Assembly: GCA_900318265.1 (NCBI GenBank)
Contig: ONKA01000008.1
Span: 1-64,000, forward strand
DNA length: 64,000 bases
Source: an uncultured Bacteroidales bacterium
Lineage (GTDB): Bacteria; Bacteroidota; Bacteroidia; Bacteroidales; F082
Direction: 5' to 3'
Every line of letters starts with the position of its first letter. Position 1 is the first letter of the stretch. Below the pieces are notes generated by a model that did no database searches, was not told the DNA's origin, and saw only the letters and a program-made list of their open reading frames with translations. Below are positions 7,326 through 15,312 of this stretch, piece by piece. The position numbers and the translations under genes are program-made.

Positions 7326-8987
7326 ATGGAAACCAAGAAAAGAACAACCCACAAAATGGACTTATTATCTGCTGTGGAAAAAGTAGTAGAACTCTCAAAA
7401 GGCTCACATTTAGAAGCCGAGTTCTTCAAAAAGGCAGCACGCCCTATAAAATACATCGCTGATAAGCTTGAACTAACCAAGGAACAAAGCGTGATGATGG
7501 CTCTTTTTATCGACAATAGCAGCGATACGAGTATCAGAATTAGCGATTTCGCCGAAAAGCTTGAATGCAGCACCACTCGTATCTTACGTTTTATGAAAGA
7601 TGTCGATGAGCTGGCAAATAGAGGGTTGGTTTATTCGTGCCGTGAACGCAAGGGTATAACCTATCGGGTGCCATTGGAGGTAATCGAGGCTTTCAAACAA
7701 AACGAAAAATACACACCAAGCATGCACACTGGATTGTCGTGTTCAGAATTATTCAGCGTAATTGCAGAAATCATGGATATGCGTGATGACAACGAACTAA
7801 GCACAGAAACAGCAACTACAATGCTGCAATCTTTGCTTGAAAACAACAAGCATTTGCTCTTCGTGCAAAAGTTGAAGAGTTTCAAGTTTTGGGAAGAAGA
7901 CGAATTGCTACTGCTTATTTTTTCGCATCTATTTGTCAATAACAACGACGACAATATCGGCTTTCACGACCTTAGCTTCTTTTACGACCGCAGACACAGA
8001 TGGAATTCCATCAAAAGCACCCTTGCCAACAATACAAACAACTTATTGGAAACAAAGATGATTGAATACAACAACGACAACGGCTTTGTAAACAATGAGT
8101 CGTTTAGAATGACCTGGCAGGCTAAAGAACAATTATTTTCCGAACTCAACCTTGCTTCAATGAACCAAGAAAACGACAGAAAGAACGTCATCAAGCATGA
8201 AGGGATTGTTGAGAAACAGCTCTTCTATGATAAAGAAGTTGAGTCACAGGTTAAGGATTTATGCCAATTGTTAGAAGAGTCACATTATCGTGAGATTTGC
8301 AACCGTTTGGCCGAAAATGGCTATCGCACTGGATTCACCTGCTTGTTTTACGGTGCGCCTGGCACGGGAAAAACAGAAACCGTGTTACAGTTGGCTCGTC
8401 AAACAGGGCGCGACATTATGCAAGTCAACATTTCGGAGATTAAAAGCATGTGGGTAGGTGAAAGCGAGAAAAACATCAAGAATGTTTTTGACCAATACCG
8501 AATAAAGGTTGAAAAATCCACCGTTGCCCCTATCTTGCTTTTCAACGAGGCAGATGCCATCATTGGTAAGCGCCAAGAAGGTGCCGAACGAGCCGTTGAA
8601 AAGATGGAAAACACTATCCAAAACATCATCCTTCAGGAAATGGAAAATCTCAACGGCATTCTCATCGCCACCACCAACCTTGCCCAAAACATGGATAAGG
8701 CCTTCGAGCGTCGTTTCCTTTACAAAATCAAGTTCAACAAGCCAACGCTTGAAGCAAGGATGCAAATCTGGCACACTATGCTTCCAGACTTGAATGAGAC
8801 CGACATCCAGACCTTGGCTGAGCGTTACGACTTCAGCGGTGGCCAGATTGAGAATGTCGCCCGTCACTACGCCATAGACACCGTCTTACACGGCAATGCT
8901 TCATTAGAGACTCTAATGGCTCATTGCGATGGCGAACGCCTCGAACAGAAAGAAAGCCAGAAAATAGGCTTCAATAAAACAATGTGA
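7326..8987 (+). CDS. AAA+ ATPase with N-terminal winged-helix-like region
   Basis: The 553-residue protein starts at the ATG at 7326, after an A/G-rich stretch. Residues ~60-120 look like a winged-helix DNA-binding fold (IRISDFAEKLECSTTRILRFM). The C-terminal AAA+ domain has Walker A GAPGTGKTE at 343-351, sensor-1 ATTN, the FERRF arginine-finger region, and sensor-2 GGQIEN. Walker B reads ILLFNEAD, with Asn407 in place of the usual Asp and the catalytic Glu408 kept. The fold is of the SpoVK/FtsH-like group. Its target is unknown; in this island a role in a defence complex or as a DNA-bound remodeller is inference. Base composition is more AT-rich than in the PLD gene before it. Confidence 0.88.
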   Translation: METKKRTTHKMDLLSAVEKVVELSKGSHLEAEFFKKAARPIKYIADKLELTKEQSVMMALFIDNSSDTSIRISDFAEKLECSTTRILRFMKDVDELANRGLVYSCRERKGITYRVPLEVIEAFKQNEKYTPSMHTGLSCSELFSVIAEIMDMRDDNELSTETATTMLQSLLENNKHLLFVQKLKSFKFWEEDELLLLIFSHLFVNNNDDNIGFHDLSFFYDRRHRWNSIKSTLANNTNNLLETKMIEYNNDNGFVNNESFRMTWQAKEQLFSELNLASMNQENDRKNVIKHEGIVEKQLFYDKEVESQVKDLCQLLEESHYREICNRLAENGYRTGFTCLFYGAPGTGKTETVLQLARQTGRDIMQVNISEIKSMWVGESEKNIKNVFDQYRIKVEKSTVAPILLFNEADAIIGKRQEGAERAVEKMENTIQNIILQEMENLNGILIATTNLAQNMDKAFERRFLYKIKFNKPTLEARMQIWHTMLPDLNETDIQTLAERYDFSGGQIENVARHYAIDTVLHGNASLETLMAHCDGERLEQKESQKIGFNKTM

Positions 8988-8995
8988 AGTTTTTT

Positions 8996-9036
8996 GAGCC
9001 TGTGCCTCGATATGGCGCAGGCTCACTTTTTCTTTG
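8996..9036 (+). promoter_or_regulatory. Island dyad-promoter module, copy 3 (Trp-repeat unit)
   Basis: Arms GAGCCTGTGC (8996-9005) and GCGCAGGCTC (9015-9024), 9-base centre, 8-base spacer, TTTG at 9033-9036. The outermost pair is G-C where other copies have A-T, a paired change that supports selection for symmetry. Confidence 0.85.
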
Positions 9037-9081
9037 CAGCGAGAAACCAATAAAAGTACTAACACTTAAATATAAAAAGTC

Positions 9082-9621
9082 ATGGAAACCAACAAAGTAA
9101 ACGATTACCTGATGAAAAAAATGATTCAGAAAGAAGCAATGAAGAAAATCTCTTCCGATTATCCACTAACTGATGAATTGCTGAAGGAATACTGCAACGA
9201 TTTGGATTGGGAGGAAGTATCGGAGAACAGCAACATCAAATGGACAGCCGCAATGATTGACCGTTGGGGCGAGTATCTGAATTGGAAAACATTCTCTGAA
9301 AGAGCAAACGAAGAAATCCTGATTCCCGAAATCATCGAGAAATTCAAAGACCGTTGGGATTGGAGCGAACTTTCAGCCAACTCTGATCTAAAACTCACTT
9401 ATGACCTTATCGACAAATACATTGACCGTTGGGATTGGAATAGGCTCATTAACCGTGGCTGGTACAGCAGCGAAAACGAACTGTATTCCATCGATTTCCT
9501 CAACCGCTATGTGAAGTACATCCCAATGGAAGATTTTGAAAAGTCCAATTTATGGGATTCCATTGTTGAAGAGGAGGAAAAGGCGATAAAGAAAGCAATT
9601 ATGCTGAAAGACAACAAATAA
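9082..9621 (+). CDS. Trp-rich tandem-repeat protein, 179 residues
   Basis: I do not recognise a named family. From about residue 45 the protein holds three ~35-residue helical repeats with the pattern DW-x2-[VLF]-S-x-N-x3, a middle Ile-Asp segment and a closing DRW or EYLNW: DWEEVSENSN, NWKTFSERAN and DWSELSANSD open the units, and DWNRLINRG starts a partial fourth. Repeats of this kind occur in uncharacterised Bacteroidota proteins and suggest a helical scaffold. No signal or membrane segment is present. It is the first gene of the third island unit and is followed 12 bases later by a 73-residue protein. Confidence 0.75.
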   Translation: METNKVNDYLMKKMIQKEAMKKISSDYPLTDELLKEYCNDLDWEEVSENSNIKWTAAMIDRWGEYLNWKTFSERANEEILIPEIIEKFKDRWDWSELSANSDLKLTYDLIDKYIDRWDWNRLINRGWYSSENELYSIDFLNRYVKYIPMEDFEKSNLWDSIVEEEEKAIKKAIMLKDNK

Positions 9622-9633
9622 AGTATTCCTATC

Positions 9634-9855
9634 ATGAGCAAAGTATTTAAAGTATGGCCCAAGCGGGTCAAAAGAGTGAACGTCACAGTGCTTACACCTG
9701 AAATGGTCATCATTGTGACCCTACCAACCCATGTTTCCAATCCCTTCAGCAATGGTGCCAAGGAAATCAAGGAAACCTACATGCGCATCTACCAATTCGA
9801 CTACCAGAAAGCCAACTGCTATCAGTCGGACTTCAATTATACTGCATTGGATTGA
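9634..9855 (+). CDS. Small hypothetical protein, 73 residues
   Basis: The ATG at 9634 is 12 bases after the Trp-repeat gene stop, so the two form one unit. The protein is basic at the N-terminus (KVWPKRVKRVN) with a central hydrophobic stretch (VIIVTLPTHVSNPF) and an aromatic C-terminal half (YQFDYQKANCYQSDF). No family is recognised. Its position suggests a small partner of the repeat protein, an inference from spacing only. Confidence 0.6.
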   Translation: MSKVFKVWPKRVKRVNVTVLTPEMVIIVTLPTHVSNPFSNGAKEIKETYMRIYQFDYQKANCYQSDFNYTALD

Positions 9856-9875
9856 GGAATAGCTAAAATGCCATC

Positions 9876-9916
9876 AAGCCTGTGCCTCAATTCAGCACAG
9901 GCTTCTTGTTTCTTTG
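9876..9916 (+). promoter_or_regulatory. Island dyad-promoter module, copy 4 (DUF262 unit)
   Basis: Perfect arms AAGCCTGTGC (9876-9885) and GCACAGGCTT (9895-9904), 9-base centre, 8-base spacer, TTTG at 9913-9916. It is 20 bases after the preceding stop. The following ATG is 129 bases away and has a second promoter in between. Confidence 0.85.
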
Positions 9917-9978
9917 CATAGTGGAAGCACCAAATTAAATAAGTAGAAAGATTGTTTTTCAGCTCTGAATAAAAACTG

Positions 9979-9986
9979 TAATTTTG
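9979..9986 (+). promoter_or_regulatory. Second -7 box upstream of the acidic repeat protein
   Basis: TAATTTTG, an exact TAnnTTTG match 59 bases before the ATG at 10046. As in the PLD unit, a dyad module is followed by a plain promoter. Confidence 0.55.
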
Positions 9987-10045
9987 CGAAGTGTTTTCTC
10001 ACAAATATACATAAGCCGAAATAAACATCAATAAAGTTCGTAGCA

Positions 10046-10846
10046 ATGATGACAGAACTAACTGACAAGCTAATACAAGATGCTTTCGCCGAAACAAGCA
10101 TTGACCCTAAATACTATCCTCAATACGAGGCAGAAGTAAAACGTCGCTATAAAGAACTCCAAGAAGAAGATCCTGACTACGAAGAATCTCCTGATAAGGA
10201 TAATGCCCACGTCAGCATAGACCTAACAAATGAATACATAGTTTACTATGTTGCAGAAATAGAAAAAGGTCATTGCCAACAATGGGCGCACTCATTTGCT
10301 GATAATCTCGTTTTAGAAGAAAATGAAGAATCTGCAATAAGAAGCGCCTTAGAAGAATTGAATGAAGAAGATAAGCAGAAAGAACTTGAAATCCATGCCA
10401 ACTCTATAAACATAGATCCTGTATTTGTAGATCGTTATACAATCTTGTTTGACTTAGGCGAGCCGGATGTAAGAGAGAAAGCTGAAGATTATTGTCGGGC
10501 ATATCATAAATGTATTAAGCAGGGTAAAAGTGATATTTATGCCCATGCCTATGCAGATGCTGTAAATGAAAACTATTATGAGGAGTATTGTGAGATTTAT
10601 GCTGAAGCGTATGAAGTCGCAACCAATCATGGACAAGATGACTCAGAAGCCTATCTTTTTGGTGTTTTTTGCACAGACGCAGCCGACCAAGGCTATTGGT
10701 TAATGCTGAACAAGTTTAAAACGGAATTCAAAGAAGATTGGCAAAAAGAGTTCTACATGCTCCTGATAAAACGCGAACTCGAACAAGAAGAGAAACGGCC
10801 ATTAACAGCTGGAGAAATTAACGAACTTAGAAAAGACATTTGGTAA
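10046..10846 (+). CDS. Acidic helical-repeat protein, 266 residues
   Basis: No named family is recognised. The protein is strongly acidic, with roughly twice as many Asp/Glu as Lys/Arg. It has degenerate repeats of about 35-40 residues built on aromatic-Ala helices: YIVYYVAEIEKG, YCRAYHKCIKQGKSD and YAEAYEVATNHGQDD each begin a unit, with AHAYADA-type second helices. It has no signal or membrane segment. The DUF262-DUF1524 gene starts 1 base after its stop, so translational coupling and a shared complex are likely. An acidic partner could act as an inhibitor, DNA mimic or scaffold for the nuclease; that is speculation. An ATG 3 bases downstream is an equally possible start. Confidence 0.75.
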   Translation: MMTELTDKLIQDAFAETSIDPKYYPQYEAEVKRRYKELQEEDPDYEESPDKDNAHVSIDLTNEYIVYYVAEIEKGHCQQWAHSFADNLVLEENEESAIRSALEELNEEDKQKELEIHANSINIDPVFVDRYTILFDLGEPDVREKAEDYCRAYHKCIKQGKSDIYAHAYADAVNENYYEEYCEIYAEAYEVATNHGQDDSEAYLFGVFCTDAADQGYWLMLNKFKTEFKEDWQKEFYMLLIKRELEQEEKRPLTAGEINELRKDIW

Positions 10847-10847
10847 A

Positions 10848-12635
10848 ATGGAAGACTTAATCCCAATTAGTAAATTAAAAGGCATCACTTTTTTTATTCC
10901 AAGCCACCAGAGAGGATATAGATGGAGAGAAGAAAATGTTATTGCGATGCTATCTGACTTTAAAGAGTTTATCGCACAAGGGAAATCTGATGATAGCAAA
11001 GGAAGGGTGTATTGTTTACAACCCTTAGCTATTACACCAAATGGAAATGATTCTTATTGTGTTGAAGATGGCCAGCAACGATTGACTACACTATATCTTC
11101 TTATCAAGTACTTGTTTGAAGATGATAATCATTTCTATTCATTTGAGTTTGAGAGTGATCAAAATAATCGACGTAAGAATTTCATGGAGAACGGTGTTAT
11201 AGATGAAAACTATAAACAGTTTTCCGATATTAACTTTTTTCATATCGCTTGGGCGTACCAAACCATCAAAAAATGGTTTGAATCTGGCGATGGTAAAGGT
11301 TGGGAAAATGATTTCAAAGTATTACTGAACGCATCGGAAAAAGAAAACTCTTTGCAATTTATATGGTATGAAATTAGTAAAGAAAATGCCAGGAAGGTAT
11401 TTCGAGATCTCAATTATGGGAAAATTAGACTTACAGGGTCTGATTTAATTAAGGCGTTATTGCTTTCAAAGGATAATGGACTATCAAATGAGCAGCGTAT
11501 TGTTATCTCAACCCAATTAGATGAAATGAGCCAACGTCTATCTGATAACAGATTCTGGTTCGTATTCCAACATCATGCCCCTTTGTATCATTCTGACAGA
11601 CTAGATTTTTTGTTTAATCTAACCGAAAAAGTCAGTGATGATGAATACAAGCACTATCCGTATAAAGCATTTGAAGCTTTTGCCAAAGCAAAGAAGAATA
11701 ATTGCTTGTATGAAGAATGGCAGAAAGCAAGAAAAATGTATCACAATCTAGAGGATTTCTATGAGAATCCTTTTATCTATCATTACATTGGCTTCCTTGT
11801 CTTCCTTTCTGGCAATACGTCAAAATCAACTTTTCCGCTTTATGACTGGATAAAAAAATACCAGTCTACTACTAAGATTCGTTTCGTTATTGAATTAAGG
11901 AAGAGTATAAAAGCAAAGATAGGCTTGACAGGCATTGAAATAGAGAAGGTGGAGTATAGTGACAGAGAAAAAGTAAGGTCTATACTGCTACTACACAATA
12001 TTGAAACTGTTCTATTGCAGTATAGAACAATGAGAAAACGACTCGGGCTTCAAAGAGAGTTTGAGCAATTCCCATTTGATTTATTACATCGTCAAAACTG
12101 GGACATCGAGCATTTAGCCTCACAAACCGATAATCCTTTAAAATCCGAGAAAGAGTGGAACGAATGGATTGATAGCACCAAAACAGATTATCCTAGTTTA
12201 TTTAAGTCATCATTAAACAAAGATTCTTCTGAGGAAACCAACAGAATCCTTATACTCTATAACAAATATATTTCAAAAAAGGTTGGTAATAGAAAAGGAG
12301 ATGATTTCAAGGATCTATATAAACTCATTGTTGAATCAATTGATAAGGAGCTTGGCGAAGAAAAAGTTAAGTTCAAAGATGGCATAGGTAATCTTGTTCT
12401 ACTTGACAGACATACAAATAGAAGCTATCACAATTCGTTATATCCAACGAAGAGAAAAACAATCATTGAATCAAACGCATATATTCCGATATGCACAAAA
12501 AGAGTCTTTACAAAGTTCTATAACACAACACCTTCAGTCAGAATGAATGCCTGGACACAAACAGATTATGATTTCTATCTGAAAGATATAATGAATACAC
12601 TATACTTTTATCTTTCTCCTCAATACAAACAGTAA
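10848..12635 (+). CDS. DUF262-DUF1524 protein (GmrSD-type nuclease-like)
   Basis: The 595-residue protein has the two halves of GmrSD type IV restriction proteins. The N-terminal DUF262 carries FIPSHQRGYRW (16-26) and EDGQQRLTTLY (from 73), the ParB-like NTP-binding motifs. The C-terminal DUF1524 HNH-type nuclease has DIEHLASQ with His422 and GNLVLLDRHTN from 514, the expected ordering. Known GmrSD proteins use NTPs and cut modified phage DNA; whether this one does is inference. It lies between the acidic protein (1-base gap) and a second DUF262 protein (1-base overlap). The DNA is strikingly AT-rich relative to the flanks, as expected for an acquired defence gene. Confidence 0.9.
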   Translation: MEDLIPISKLKGITFFIPSHQRGYRWREENVIAMLSDFKEFIAQGKSDDSKGRVYCLQPLAITPNGNDSYCVEDGQQRLTTLYLLIKYLFEDDNHFYSFEFESDQNNRRKNFMENGVIDENYKQFSDINFFHIAWAYQTIKKWFESGDGKGWENDFKVLLNASEKENSLQFIWYEISKENARKVFRDLNYGKIRLTGSDLIKALLLSKDNGLSNEQRIVISTQLDEMSQRLSDNRFWFVFQHHAPLYHSDRLDFLFNLTEKVSDDEYKHYPYKAFEAFAKAKKNNCLYEEWQKARKMYHNLEDFYENPFIYHYIGFLVFLSGNTSKSTFPLYDWIKKYQSTTKIRFVIELRKSIKAKIGLTGIEIEKVEYSDREKVRSILLLHNIETVLLQYRTMRKRLGLQREFEQFPFDLLHRQNWDIEHLASQTDNPLKSEKEWNEWIDSTKTDYPSLFKSSLNKDSSEETNRILILYNKYISKKVGNRKGDDFKDLYKLIVESIDKELGEEKVKFKDGIGNLVLLDRHTNRSYHNSLYPTKRKTIIESNAYIPICTKRVFTKFYNTTPSVRMNAWTQTDYDFYLKDIMNTLYFYLSPQYKQ

Positions 12636-15184
12636 TGGCAGCGACTTTCTATAATACATTTGAGAATAAAGCTATCTTGATTCCAAGATTACAACGTGAT
12701 TATGTGCAAGGATTGAATGTTGCATTGATTAGCGACTTCATCGAAAGACTTGTCTATTCCGTTCAAGAAGGCAAGAACGAAGATTTGAATTATATTTATG
12801 GCAGATGGGTTGATGATGGCTCTAAGTATATACCAATTGACGGACAGCAACGTTTGACTACGCTTTGGTTGCTCCATCTTTATTCACATTCAGCATCCTT
12901 GCCTCAAAATCCATTTCCTGTTTCTATCATCTTTGAATCTCGGGAACATGCTCAATCATTTTGCGATTGTCTAAAAAGAGAACTTGGAGGAATAATCAAG
13001 AGTTGTCCCCAAGGACGTTTGTGTCAACAAATTGTTAATCAAGCATGGTTCCAAAGAATTTGGCTTAAAGATCGCACTGTAAAATCAATGCTTTCAGCAT
13101 TGGATGTAATAAGAACTAAAATAAAGGGCGTTGACATCTCTAGCTTTAATGAAAAGTTAAAGTCCACCAAATCCATTACTTTCAAATTCTACAAAATAGA
13201 TGGCAAGTTAAATGATGATGTATATATTAAAATGAATGGAAGAGGCCTTCCATTGACTGATTTTGAAATTCTAAAATCATGGTTGGATGGCAAAATTGAG
13301 GAAGTGTGCCATAACAATTTAAGCTGGCTACAATTATGGCAAAACAATCTTGATAATAGCTGGACCGAATTGATATGGAAGAATAGGAATCTTGATGAAA
13401 AAGATAGCATAGGTAATGATATTTCTTTTTTGATTGATGATGAGTTTTTGAGGTTTTTCTACAATTTAATCCTTATCTACTGGCTATTGCTTAAAGTGAA
13501 TCATCATCAGAAAAAGTCCGATATCTGTGGAATAGCTGACGAACAATCAGATAGTCGTTTGAATGATATTGGTCGCCTGTTGAATATGGAAAAAGATGTT
13601 GAGAAAGAAGAATTCCCGGAAATGGTATATGATAGACTAATGAATCGTTTTATAGGTGATGGTGAATATTATCTTCCTCTATATTTACTTGACAAAACCA
13701 ATATTTTTACCCCTAGACTGCTTGTTTTCATTTATACTGCATTTCAAGAACTAGTACAGAGCCAAAGCATACCCGAAAAGGAATGGTTGTTTGGCAATCG
13801 TGAGACCTTGCTGAATTTTCATGTTGGGGCAACCTCCAGTAATACCATCTTCCATCAAATTGCATTGGAGGATAAGCCAACTTATAAGAACCTGTGCTTG
13901 CTTTATGCATCATTAAAACCATTGTCAAAGAAAGAAGGATCTGCAACGTCATTCTTTGACTGGATGCGCGTGATGAGAAATCTTATCTTAGGTACCAATA
14001 TCACCAAAGAGAATATTAGTAGAGTCTTAAAATCTATCCATGACTTTTCTGCACTTTGTAAGAAAAAGAATATATACGAGTTGCTTGCTGATGGTATATT
14101 AAGAGAAGATTCTTCAGGTTTTAATCAAAGTCAGTTTGAAGAAGAAATTAAAAAAGCGCAATGGATTATCGAAGATAGTAGTTGGGCACAGGTATTTAAC
14201 AACTTTGAAAACACAGCCTTTTGTAAAGGCACCATTGGCTTTATCTTTGGCTATTTGCCGGAACAAAGAAATATTAAAATCTTCAGAGAGTATTCAACGC
14301 TATTCCATCTATTGTTTGGAGAATCTGGTGTTAGATATAACATTCAAGATGGTTTTATTCTTCAACGCAGTTTGATGTGTTTCACATCACATTATGGATT
14401 TGGTTACAGTTATGGGGATAATAAGGATTATAAATGGAAATTCATGGACAATCGAGACGAATGGCATAAGTTCCTAAAAGACTCAGTTGAATATGAAGGT
14501 CAGCCTCATAATCAATGTATGAAGACGCTATTATTTCTATTGTACGAAAGGTTGCATAACCAGATAGATTTGTCGAATTACAACGAGGAATATGTGCAGG
14601 TTTTAGTCGCTGAGTTGGATTTGGTTATTAAAGGCACATTGCAGAATAACACTATCAAAGATTGGAGATACTATTTCATAAAATATCCATCTGTTTGGAC
14701 TGCAATGGGAAAATCATTGTGTTACTGGGTAAACGATTATAATATAATGATTTTAGGAAGCACTCAATATAGAGGCGGGAACATTAGAGAATTACATTCT
14801 TTTGCATTTATGAAGGATGTCGAAGCGGATAAAGAGGAGCACCCCAAAAAGTATAACAATTGGAATAATCTTGGTTTCTGGTACTATGATAATACATGCA
14901 TGTATATTGACCACAATTGTATGACAAAAAGAATCGTTAGAATCGATTTATTCTATGAGCTAGACAAAGCAGACCAATATCGATTTAGATTATTCTACCT
15001 GCCTAACAAGAATGAAGAATCAGAAGTGACATATCAAGCTACTTTCAATGATTTATTACCTATAGCAGAGAAACACTCTTTCAAGTTCCAAGAATTGGAT
15101 CACAAGTATTATTCCTCCTGTTATTCATACGAAGATGCAGTTTTAGTGTTTAATGAGTTATTGAAAGAACTTGAATCGTATTAA
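12635..15184 (+). CDS. Large second DUF262 protein, 849 residues, unrecognised C-terminal half
   Basis: The start ATG overlaps the preceding stop by one base (TAATG), so translation is coupled. The N-terminal DUF262 domain shows LIPRLQRDY (15-23), PIDGQQRLTTLW (Asp69) and later NGRGLPLTDFEILKS. I see no DUF1524 His motif (EH-x2-P/S-Q) or GN-x-L-L motif, so the nuclease part of GmrD appears absent. The long C-terminal region is rich in Trp, Tyr and Asn and has no motif I can name; it may be a sensor or a divergent effector. Pairing with the complete DUF262-DUF1524 protein suggests a two-subunit complex. Composition is AT-rich. Confidence 0.85.
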   Translation: MAATFYNTFENKAILIPRLQRDYVQGLNVALISDFIERLVYSVQEGKNEDLNYIYGRWVDDGSKYIPIDGQQRLTTLWLLHLYSHSASLPQNPFPVSIIFESREHAQSFCDCLKRELGGIIKSCPQGRLCQQIVNQAWFQRIWLKDRTVKSMLSALDVIRTKIKGVDISSFNEKLKSTKSITFKFYKIDGKLNDDVYIKMNGRGLPLTDFEILKSWLDGKIEEVCHNNLSWLQLWQNNLDNSWTELIWKNRNLDEKDSIGNDISFLIDDEFLRFFYNLILIYWLLLKVNHHQKKSDICGIADEQSDSRLNDIGRLLNMEKDVEKEEFPEMVYDRLMNRFIGDGEYYLPLYLLDKTNIFTPRLLVFIYTAFQELVQSQSIPEKEWLFGNRETLLNFHVGATSSNTIFHQIALEDKPTYKNLCLLYASLKPLSKKEGSATSFFDWMRVMRNLILGTNITKENISRVLKSIHDFSALCKKKNIYELLADGILREDSSGFNQSQFEEEIKKAQWIIEDSSWAQVFNNFENTAFCKGTIGFIFGYLPEQRNIKIFREYSTLFHLLFGESGVRYNIQDGFILQRSLMCFTSHYGFGYSYGDNKDYKWKFMDNRDEWHKFLKDSVEYEGQPHNQCMKTLLFLLYERLHNQIDLSNYNEEYVQVLVAELDLVIKGTLQNNTIKDWRYYFIKYPSVWTAMGKSLCYWVNDYNIMILGSTQYRGGNIRELHSFAFMKDVEADKEEHPKKYNNWNNLGFWYYDNTCMYIDHNCMTKRIVRIDLFYELDKADQYRFRLFYLPNKNEESEVTYQATFNDLLPIAEKHSFKFQELDHKYYSSCYSYEDAVLVFNELLKELESY

Positions 15185-15228
15185 CCTATTGTTTTGAATC
15201 ATTAAAGAAACATTTTATGTTTACCATC

Positions 15229-15269
15229 AAGCTTGTGCAACAATTCGGCGCAGGCTTTTTATATCTTTG
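15229..15269 (+). promoter_or_regulatory. Island dyad-promoter module, copy 5 (WYL regulator's own promoter)
   Basis: Arms AAGCTTGTGC (15229-15238) and GCGCAGGCTT (15248-15257), 9-base centre, 8-base spacer, TTTG at 15266-15269. This copy alone has a perfect TATCTTTG box; copies 1-4 have TTTCTTTG (or close). The module upstream of the regulator implies autoregulation. Confidence 0.85.
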
Positions 15270-15312
15270 CATCATAAAACCACAGATTCAACGCAGTTAA
15301 AACAGATAACCC

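Noticed and set aside
12635-15184. Frameshift splitting a single DUF262 gene into two
   Set aside because: Both DUF262 genes have their own full N-terminal motif sets, and the first has a complete DUF1524 end before its stop, so they are two genes.
6597-15269. The five dyads as a CRISPR array or as simple terminators
   Set aside because: They are 0.6-5.4 kb apart with genes between, so not CRISPR. A terminator-only role does not explain the constant 8-base distance to a -7 box or copy 1, which has no upstream plus-strand gene. Dual use as terminator and operator remains possible.
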